The notes under the pieces: generated by a model | The model's database searches: none | What the model saw: only the letters and a program-made list of their open reading frames with translations | Told to the model about the DNA's origin: nothing | Shown here: positions 58,152 through 64,000 of the stretch, piece by piece | Position numbering within the stretch: the stretch's first letter is position 1 | How the letters are laid out: the number at the start of each line of letters is the position of its first letter | Translations under genes and position numbers: made by a program | Origin: Rubrobacter calidifluminis | GTDB taxonomy: Bacteria; Actinomycetota; Rubrobacteria; Rubrobacterales; Rubrobacteraceae | Direction: 5' to 3' | Assembly (NCBI RefSeq): GCF_028617075.1 | Contig: NZ_JAQKGV010000009.1 | Location: 62,001 to 126,000, forward strand | DNA length: 64,000 bases

Positions 58152-59065
58152 GAGAGCTCCTCCGGGCGCTCGAGCCTCAGGTAGACGAAGGTCATTATCG
58201 CGTTTATCGCCAGCAGCACGACGGCGGTAGCCGCACCGGGCCCGAGGTCGAACTGCTGGAAGATCTGGTCGTAGATGCTCAGCGCCACCACCTCGGTCGC
58301 CCGCCCCGGTCCTCCGCCGGTGAGCGCGAGCACCATGTCGAAGGTGTTGAAGGTGTCTATCGAGACGATGACCAGCGTGACGAGCAGTATCGGCGCCAGA
58401 AGCGGCAGCACGACCATTCTCAGTCTCTGCCAGGCGTTCGCCCCGTCCACCCTCGCCGCCTCGAGCACGTCGGCCGGGAGCGTCTGGATGCCGGCGTAGA
58501 GCAGGATCATCGAGAAGGCCGTCCCGCGCCAGATGTTCGCCACCGTCACCGAGGCGAGCGCCGCCCTGGGGCTGGAGAGGAACGGTATCTGCCCGAAGCC
58601 CAGGAGCTGCGCCAGGTAGTTGAGCACCCCCGCCCCGGACTCCTGGTAGAGGATGCCCCAGATGATCCCGATGATCACCCCCGGTATCGCCCACGCCGAG
58701 AGCACCGCGGTGCGGGTGACGATCGAGGCCCGCATCCCCCTCCGCGCTCCCTGGTCCACGGCGAGCGCGATCAGAAACCCGAGCAGGATCTGGAAGACGA
58801 CGCTGAAGAACACGAAGATCACGGTGACCCGCACCATGCTCGCGAAGTACGGCGAGCCGAAGAGCCTCGCGTAGGAGCCAAGGGTGTACGAGTAGTTCCC
58901 TCCCGTAAGGGAGGCGTTGGTGAAGCTCAGACGGATTATCTCGACGATCGGGTAGAGGAAGGTCGCCGCCAGGACAAGCCCGAGCGGGGCCAGCCAGAGG
59001 ATGGGAGAGGCGGCGAGCCTCTCGGTCCACGACCGGCCCCGCACCGCTCTGACCTGGCTCGCCAT
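58148..59065 (-). CDS. carbohydrate ABC transporter permease, MalF/UgpA-like
   Basis: A 305-residue permease with six helices and a hydrophilic N-terminus. Its EAA loop reads VLEAARVDGANAWQRLRMVVLP. It pairs with the MalG-like permease encoded next to it to form the channel of a CUT1 sugar importer. It begins ten bases after the binding-protein gene. A strong RLSFTNASLTGGNYSYTLGSYARLF extracytoplasmic segment, common in CUT1 permeases, follows helix 1. It shares the lack of a local ATPase with its partner. Confidence 0.94.
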   Translation of the reverse strand: MASQVRAVRGRSWTERLAASPILWLAPLGLVLAATFLYPIVEIIRLSFTNASLTGGNYSYTLGSYARLFGSPYFASMVRVTVIFVFFSVVFQILLGFLIALAVDQGARRGMRASIVTRTAVLSAWAIPGVIIGIIWGILYQESGAGVLNYLAQLLGFGQIPFLSSPRAALASVTVANIWRGTAFSMILLYAGIQTLPADVLEAARVDGANAWQRLRMVVLPLLAPILLVTLVIVSIDTFNTFDMVLALTGGGPGRATEVVALSIYDQIFQQFDLGPGAATAVVLLAINAIMTFVYLRLERPEELS

Positions 59066-59075
59066 CGTCCTCTCC

Positions 59076-60377
59076 CTAGGAGACGGTCTTCACCGCGGTA
59101 GCGAGCGCCTGCTCGGGGGTCTTCTGGCCCGAGACCACCTGGGTCACCGCCACCTGCAGCGCGGTGGAGATGTTCTGGTAGGAGTCCACGCCGGGACGGT
59201 TGCGGGCGTACTTCTGCAGGTACTCGCGGAAGTTGCCGGTGTACTTGTCGCCTTTGTAAGTCTTGACGTCGTAGACGGACTTGCGCACCGGCAGGTACCC
59301 CCCGACGTTGCACCACTTCGCCATCCCCTCGTTTCCGACGAAGACCGCCTTGAGGAAGTCCACCGCCGCCTTCTGCTTCTTCTTGTCCTTGGTGAACACC
59401 CCCCACATCTGGCCCCCGGCCGAGGTGACGAAGTTCGTGCCGCTCTTGGAAGGGATGATCGAGACCTCCCACTGCGAGGTGAACTTGTCGCCCATTATCT
59501 GCTGCAGCAGGGGAACCTGGAAGTTGGCCCCCTGGAACATCGCCACGTCCCCCGAGGCCACGTCCCCGTCCAGATCGGTCTCGAGCCCGTACTGGGAGAC
59601 CTTCTTCGGGGTTATCCCGCTCTTCACGCACCGGTCTATGAAGCTCAGGGCGTTCAGCATCGCCTGACGGTTCTTGCCCTGCCCGAAGGTCGGGTTGCCC
59701 TTCGCATCGGTGAGCTCCCCGCCCTGCGACCAGAAGTACGGCAGAAGCGTCGTCGTCATCGTCCCCTCGTCGCGACCGGCCGGGAAGAGGAACGGGCTCT
59801 TGACCCTGCCCTTGAGCTTATGGCCGGTCGAGAGCACCTCGTCCCAGGACTTCGGCGGGGTCGGAACGAGATCCTTGCGGTAGAAGAGCACCCGCACGTC
59901 GGTCGTAAACTGGAGCCCTTTTACCTTGCCCCCGCTCACCATGTGCGCCCTGGCGAACGGAAACCAGTCGTCGAGCGAGAGGTTGCCCAGATAGTCGTCG
60001 AGCGGCTGGGCGTACTGGAAGAAGCGGGGGAAGATGTAGGAGTCGACCTGCGAGATGTCCGGCGCCCGGCCCTGCTGCGCCTGCTGCAGGAGCTTCGCGT
60101 TAGCCGCGGTTATGTCCGAGGAGCTCACGAGCGGCTTCACGCTCCAGCCGCTCTTCTTCTCCCAGCCGGAGATTGCCCCCTTGAGGTAGTCGACCCGCTT
60201 CTGGTCGGTGTTCTGCTCGGTCGAGTAGGTCGGGATGGCCTGCCACTGAAGCGTGCCCTTCGACCCCTGGCCCTGCTGGTTGCCGCCGCCGCAGCCGGCG
60301 ACGCCGAAGAGCGCGGCCCCCGCGAGCGTCGTCCCCCCGAGCTTTAGAAAGTCCTTGCGGCTCACGTTCCCGGACAT
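59076..60377 (-). CDS. carbohydrate ABC transporter substrate-binding lipoprotein
   Basis: A 433-residue extracellular solute-binding protein of the CUT1 type. The signal sequence ends in a lipobox (GVAGC at about residue 27), so the mature protein is lipid-anchored. The N-terminal SRKDFLKLGG resembles a twin-arginine motif with lysine for the second arginine; Tat or Sec export are both possible. The mature protein has the two-lobe pattern and the FPAGRDEG, FYRKDLVPTPPKSWDE and GANFQVPLLQ segments common in sugar binders. The start is ATG at 60377, with GGAGGAG formed by the end of the mannosidase gene. Confidence 0.93.
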   Translation of the reverse strand: MSGNVSRKDFLKLGGTTLAGAALFGVAGCGGGNQQGQGSKGTLQWQAIPTYSTEQNTDQKRVDYLKGAISGWEKKSGWSVKPLVSSSDITAANAKLLQQAQQGRAPDISQVDSYIFPRFFQYAQPLDDYLGNLSLDDWFPFARAHMVSGGKVKGLQFTTDVRVLFYRKDLVPTPPKSWDEVLSTGHKLKGRVKSPFLFPAGRDEGTMTTTLLPYFWSQGGELTDAKGNPTFGQGKNRQAMLNALSFIDRCVKSGITPKKVSQYGLETDLDGDVASGDVAMFQGANFQVPLLQQIMGDKFTSQWEVSIIPSKSGTNFVTSAGGQMWGVFTKDKKKQKAAVDFLKAVFVGNEGMAKWCNVGGYLPVRKSVYDVKTYKGDKYTGNFREYLQKYARNRPGVDSYQNISTALQVAVTQVVSGQKTPEQALATAVKTVS

Positions 60378-60379
60378 CT

Positions 60380-63178
60380 CTACTCCTCCCTCCATCTCCA
60401 GCGGGAAGCCCTCCTCACTTTCTCGGCCCACCTCTCGGGACGGTCGAGCTTGACCATCAGCGTCTGTATCTTGCCCGCCCCGAGCGTCACGTTCAACCTG
60501 TCGCCGCGGGGCGCTATCTGCTCCTCCACCTCCTCGGCGAGGTTCGTCCGGTAGGCGGAGGCTATGGGAAAGCCGAACCGGACGGTGGCCTCGGAGGGCT
60601 CGTCGGAGGCGTTGAAGAGCCGCAGGATCAGGGCTTCCTTGTCTATGGCCTTCTTGAGCGCCGAGAGCACGATGCCCCTGCCGCCGACCTTCAGGAAGGA
60701 GCCCGGAGCCCCGCCGGTTGACTCCTCCTCGCGGCCCTCCTTCTGCTGCGCGGCCCGCGCCTCCAGCGGGAGCCAGTATTCCTCTGCCTCCCGGAAGATC
60801 TCCGCATCGAGCCAGCTTTCGGTGTATGGAACTATGGCATACTCGAAGATGTGGCGACCCTGGCACTGGGCCTCGGGGGTGGAGAGGGCCGGCCCCGCGT
60901 GCCCCCGGCGGGTCGCGAGGTCGTTCCTGGAGAGCCAGCCGACCGAGCGCAGGAGCGTCAGCCTTATCTCACCCTCCGGCGTCACCTCGTACTCGGGCAG
61001 CCCCTTGTTGAGGATCGCGAGCCCACCCTGTCCGTCCTCGACGCACACGAAGCGTCGCTGGGCGAAGGTGGTGCTCTCCAGCTCGCGCCAGTCGTGGTGT
61101 TGCTCGACCCGCGTGGGGCGGCGCACGACGCCGAAGGCGCTCTCGGCTATAGACTCCTCCGCCTCCATCCCGCTCGGGAAGCAGGCCCGGAGCCGGTGGT
61201 CCTTGACCCGGTTGTAAAACTCGGTCTTCACCTCTACCCTGCGGGAGCCGGGGTCGAGGCGGACGTGCACGTTGACCGGGCAGCGCACCAGCTCCTCCGA
61301 GCGGGAGGCGCGCCCGGCCGAGAGGCCCCGGGGAAGCCTCAGGGCTCCACGCAGGACCAGGCTCTGCTGGTCCTCTCCGCGTTCGATCTCCCAGTCGGTC
61401 TCCGAGGAGTAGAAGGTCTCCTGCTCCCTCGGCGGCGAGAAGTTGTACTCGTCACCCGCATCCCCCTCGTCCATGAGCAGGTTCATGCCCCTGTAGAACC
61501 GGCCGGACCGTTTGTCCAGCACGCCCAGCGTGAAGTCGCCCTCGACCGTGACCTTGAGGTTCTCGTTCTCCAGCTCGACCTCCCACGGGGGCTCGGCTGG
61601 CTCCTCCACGCTCTCCTGGCCGACCCCGGACCTGAGGTGGTAGACCTTGTACCCGAGTGGTGGGATGCCCGAGGCATGAAACTCTATCGTCGCCCTCCTG
61701 ACGGCCTTGCGCCGGTAGAGGGCGTCCTCGATGTGCAGCGTCTCGCCCCTGGTCGTGAACGGGATCCTCTTCCCCCCACCGTCCACGAGCACGGAATGCC
61801 TGAGATCGAGGCGCTTCTCGCCGATCCAGTCGAAGATCCTGCGCCGGAAGGGTACGTCTATGTCGAGGGAGACCTCGACCGCGACCCGCCCGCTCCTCTC
61901 CCACGGGCTCGGGTTGAAGACGGCTATCGGGATCGAACCCTCATCGGAGGGCGGGGCGACCCTGGCGGCCAGATAGTCGAGCGACTCCTCGACGATCTTC
62001 TGCCCGACGCGGGTCGCGGTGTCGAAGCGCCCGAACATCTGCCGGTGGACGGCGTCCGCCGAGCACCCCCCGATCGAGTCGTGGGCGTGGTTGGCGATGA
62101 GCGTCCTCCAGGCGTACTTGAGAAACGGCGAGTAGTCCCTTCCACCCATCGAGTAGACCACCGCGGCGGCCCGCTCGGCGAGCCCCTCCAGGAGCTGCTG
62201 GTTGCGCTCGTTCTCCTGCTTTATCGGTATCCTGGAGGAGTAGGTCCCCTTGAGCACCGGCTGGTAGCGGGGCTGGCGCAGCTCTCCCCGGTAGACCTTG
62301 AGCTCCGGGCGGCTGCGCAGCACGCTGCGGGCGAAGTCCGCGAGGCTGCCGTTGAAGACGCGGTCCCGCATCGCCCGGTTCAGCTCGAAGACGTACCGGG
62401 AGAAGCGGGGCTGGACGGTGACGTGGTCGCTGCCGTTCAGGAGGAGTATTGCCCTTCCCGCCGCCCGCGAGGCGAGCCGGTCCCTGAGCTCGTAGAGCGA
62501 GTCGTAGCTCACGAAGTAGCTCGACGGCTCCGAGATGCGGTCGTGGCGGAACGAGATCCTCTCGGGGTCCGGGCCCAGAACGGCGGCGTTGGAGTAGGTC
62601 TCGGAGAGGAAGTGGGCCAGGACGCGCGAGCCGTCCGGCGCCTCCCAGAGAAACTCCGAGCGCAGCTCCTCCACGTCCTCCCCGAGCCCGCGCATGAAGT
62701 AGAAGGTCTCGATCCCAAAACCCCGCAGGATCTGCGGCAGCTGCTGGACGTGGCCGAAGGTGTCCGGCACGTACCCCTGTTTCATCACCGGCCCGAACTC
62801 CCGGCCCCGCCGGTCGCCGAGCAGCAAATTCCGGACCAGGGCCTCCCCGGAGACGAGGAACTCGTCGGGCTGGACGTACCACGGTCCGATCTCGAGCCGC
62901 CCCTCCCGCACCAGCTTCCTCAGCTCCTCCCGTTTCTCGGGCCTCACCTCCAGGTAGTCGTCGAGCAGCGAGACCTGCCCGTCGAGCAGGAACGTCCTGA
63001 AGCCCTCGTCCTCGTCGAGGAGCTCCAGCAGCTCGTCCATGAACTCGACCAGGTAGAAGCGGAATTCCTCGAAGGTCGCGTACCACTCCCTGTCCCAGTG
63101 AGAGTGGGGGATGACGACGATGTCCAGAGGTTCTCTGGCTTCCTCGCTGCGCTCGGCGATCTCCCTGGCGGTGCTCAT
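60380..63178 (-). CDS. GH38 alpha-mannosidase
   Basis: A 932-residue cytoplasmic glycoside hydrolase of family 38. Zinc ligands and the nucleophile are in IPHSHWDREW (about residue 24) and GYVPDTFGHVQQL (about 138), and NHAHDSIGGCSAD at about 345 follows. The large C-terminal beta domains are complete. Bacterial relatives include mannosylglycerate hydrolase and enzymes that trim alpha-mannosides. Because the operon also imports a sugar, the enzyme probably works on an imported alpha-mannoside, possibly mannosylglycerate. Rubrobacter is known to make that solute; the link to this gene is inference. The start ATG has GAGGAG at four bases. Confidence 0.94.
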   Translation of the reverse strand: MSTAREIAERSEEAREPLDIVVIPHSHWDREWYATFEEFRFYLVEFMDELLELLDEDEGFRTFLLDGQVSLLDDYLEVRPEKREELRKLVREGRLEIGPWYVQPDEFLVSGEALVRNLLLGDRRGREFGPVMKQGYVPDTFGHVQQLPQILRGFGIETFYFMRGLGEDVEELRSEFLWEAPDGSRVLAHFLSETYSNAAVLGPDPERISFRHDRISEPSSYFVSYDSLYELRDRLASRAAGRAILLLNGSDHVTVQPRFSRYVFELNRAMRDRVFNGSLADFARSVLRSRPELKVYRGELRQPRYQPVLKGTYSSRIPIKQENERNQQLLEGLAERAAAVVYSMGGRDYSPFLKYAWRTLIANHAHDSIGGCSADAVHRQMFGRFDTATRVGQKIVEESLDYLAARVAPPSDEGSIPIAVFNPSPWERSGRVAVEVSLDIDVPFRRRIFDWIGEKRLDLRHSVLVDGGGKRIPFTTRGETLHIEDALYRRKAVRRATIEFHASGIPPLGYKVYHLRSGVGQESVEEPAEPPWEVELENENLKVTVEGDFTLGVLDKRSGRFYRGMNLLMDEGDAGDEYNFSPPREQETFYSSETDWEIERGEDQQSLVLRGALRLPRGLSAGRASRSEELVRCPVNVHVRLDPGSRRVEVKTEFYNRVKDHRLRACFPSGMEAEESIAESAFGVVRRPTRVEQHHDWRELESTTFAQRRFVCVEDGQGGLAILNKGLPEYEVTPEGEIRLTLLRSVGWLSRNDLATRRGHAGPALSTPEAQCQGRHIFEYAIVPYTESWLDAEIFREAEEYWLPLEARAAQQKEGREEESTGGAPGSFLKVGGRGIVLSALKKAIDKEALILRLFNASDEPSEATVRFGFPIASAYRTNLAEEVEEQIAPRGDRLNVTLGAGKIQTLMVKLDRPERWAEKVRRASRWRWREE

Positions 63179-63199
63179 GACTCCTCGTTCTTAGATCGG

Positions 63200-63245
63200 A
63201 ACGCTTCCCCTATCTGATTCGCCAGCGTTGAATTTATCCTAGCAC
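63200..63245 (-). promoter_or_regulatory. promoter and possible operator of the alpha-mannoside operon
   Basis: GTGCTAGGAT (63236-63245, minus strand) is an extended -10 identical to that of the epimerase gene. From about +1 to +30 an inverted repeat (AACGCT at 63200-63205 and AGCGTT at 63224-63229) could bind a repressor. The promoter overlaps the end of the reductase gene. Confidence 0.45.
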
Positions 63246-63718
63246 GGGTGGTTCGCCGTGGAGGATCGCGCGTCTTCGAGGAGGAAGATCCTTATCTCCC
63301 TCCCGCAGCGCCGCTGGTAGGCGGCGTAGGCGGGCCAGAGCTCGATGAAACGCGGCCAGAGCTTCTCGCGCTCTTCGGATGTAGCGAGGCGTGCCCGGCG
63401 CTCTTCCAGCGCGGCGCCAAGCCGGACGAGCGCCCGCGGGTTCGCCAGAAGGTTCCCGGACCACTCTGGATGGCGCTCCCGCCCCCAGTTGCTCGCGGCG
63501 ACCGCCAGACGCTCCCCGTCCCGCACGTACAGCAGCGGGACGGTCCGCTGCCGGCCGGTCCTCCTGCCGAACGTGGTGAGCAGCAGGGTCGGGGGGCCGG
63601 CGCCGAGCGTCCTGCCCCCGAGCCACCGGTAGAGCGCCCGGTCCACCGGCGGCGCCACCTTCGAGGCGACGGCGGCGAAGAGGCGGCTGCCCCCGATCTT
63701 CTCCGCCAGGATCTTCAC
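63239..63718 (-). CDS. deazaflavin (F420)-dependent nitroreductase family protein
   Basis: A 159-residue protein of the DDN/FDOR-B-like split beta-barrel family, found mainly in Actinobacteria. It has the GPPTLLLTTFGRRTGRQRTVPLLYVRDG core with a GR-x-TG-x-x-R motif, the SNWGRERHPEWSGNL cofactor-binding loop and PRALVRLG. Members use reduced F420 to reduce small molecules. The start is GTG at 63718, with GGGAGG nine bases upstream; an in-frame GTG at 63724 is closer to the site. A TACAAT -10 is at 63752-63757. The mannosidase promoter overlaps its 3' end. Confidence 0.9.
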   Translation of the reverse strand: MKILAEKIGGSRLFAAVASKVAPPVDRALYRWLGGRTLGAGPPTLLLTTFGRRTGRQRTVPLLYVRDGERLAVAASNWGRERHPEWSGNLLANPRALVRLGAALEERRARLATSEEREKLWPRFIELWPAYAAYQRRCGREIRIFLLEDARSSTANHPC

Positions 63719-63861
63719 GAACACGATCCTCCCTCTCTCTGCCCGGGAAGCATTGTACCTTGACCCGGCCCGCCGCATGGCCTAGCCTGTTCTTGCAACC
63801 GGCGGGGAGCTTCGTCTTCGGGGGGCTGCGGGTTTTGTCGCACGGCAGGAATGCCTTTTCG

Positions 63862-64000
63862 ATGCCGGTGTATGGCCGGGCGCTGGTCGCACTCGCCCTG
63901 TGGAGTGCGGCGGTCGCTGGCGTGCTGGCCGGGACGAGGGGCGGGTTTGCCGGGTGGGATCTGCCGCTGGCGGTTCTGTATCTTCCTGTCGTACTCTTGG
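63862..64000 (+). CDS. start of a membrane protein, truncated by the window edge
   Basis: An open frame with hydrophobic stretches (ALVALALWSAAVAGVLAG, then LPLAVLYLPVVLL) runs from the ATG at 63862 to the edge. A TTG at 63835 is in frame and could also start it. The hydrophobic pattern suggests an integral membrane protein, but too little is visible to name a family. It is divergent from the F420-dependent reductase gene. Confidence 0.5.
   Translation, partial: MPVYGRALVALALWSAAVAGVLAGTRGGFAGWDLPLAVLYLPVVLL

Noticed and set aside
60851-63217. Plus-strand open frame of nearly 800 codons antisense to the GH38 gene
   Set aside because: Same cause: the minus strand encodes a complete GH38 enzyme; this frame has no recognisable motif.

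Overview
The window looks like chromosomal DNA from a high-GC Gram-positive bacterium of the Actinobacteria. A deep-branching, Rubrobacter-like lineage is my best guess. Pointing to Actinobacteria are the fhaA-fhaB-pstP-rodA-pbpA-pknB cluster, an OpcA-type glucose-6-phosphate dehydrogenase partner, a DDN-family deazaflavin reductase, and many starts lying only 5-11 nt after a -10 box, as in leaderless mRNAs. Pointing away from typical Actinobacteria are MutL and a DnaD/DnaI-like pair. No insertion sequence, prophage, CRISPR array or rRNA was seen. No stretch over 300 bases lacks a gene.

Layout. 1-3.7 kb: a visibly AT-richer block with an ABC-2 exporter whose ATPase carries a frameshift, a probable secreted protein and a LuxR-type regulator. 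3.8-8.7 kb: Nudix hydrolase, S9 peptidase, standalone CoaC-like flavoprotein, a short-chain dehydrogenase, a protein of unknown function and a small winged-helix protein. 8.7-11.2 kb: a coiled-coil/beta-CASP nuclease fusion. 11.3-20.5 kb: the cell-wall/kinase cluster, in which pknA is missing from its usual place and a kinase with a multi-pass membrane domain heads the operon. 20.6-28.7 kb: tRNA-Leu(CAG), an anchored extracytoplasmic protein, a lone RAM domain, YbdK-type ligase, MutL, AccB-AccC, DUF1385 and a secreted peptidoglycan-binding protein. 28.8-33.1 kb: a second dehydrogenase, a circularly permuted ATP-grasp protein and a secreted sedolisin (S53) preceded by a structured leader.

33.2-36.8 kb: DnaD-like, DnaI/DnaC-like, a Rad52-like annealing candidate, a ComEC-like metallo-beta-lactamase lipoprotein and SSB. 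This reads as a replication-restart/recombination module. 36.8-42.3 kb: a complete oxidative pentose-phosphate operon (tal-gnd-zwf-opcA-pgl). 42.2-46.8 kb: a LanFEG-like exporter with its own two-component system and tandem 11-bp-phased repeats at its promoter. 46.8-49.3 kb: HNH protein, NDH-2-like flavoprotein and twin SPW-type membrane proteins. 49.4-55.1 kb: DHA2 exporter with MarR, TrmB, NAD-dependent epimerase and AI-2E-family transporter. 55.1-63.7 kb: PLP decarboxylase, then an alpha-mannoside operon (GH38, binding protein, two permeases, LuxR with a degenerate receiver), and an F420-type reductase. A membrane protein starts at the right edge.

Novelty candidates: (1) the S53 leader, where one CCTTTT strand can pair with either of two AAAGG strands, the downstream one being the ribosome-binding site; (2) the DnaD-DnaI-Rad52-like-SSB module; (3) the coiled-coil/beta-CASP fusion coupled to a winged-helix protein; (4) the rearranged kinase cluster. 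All functions are inferred by reading the sequence; no database search was possible.
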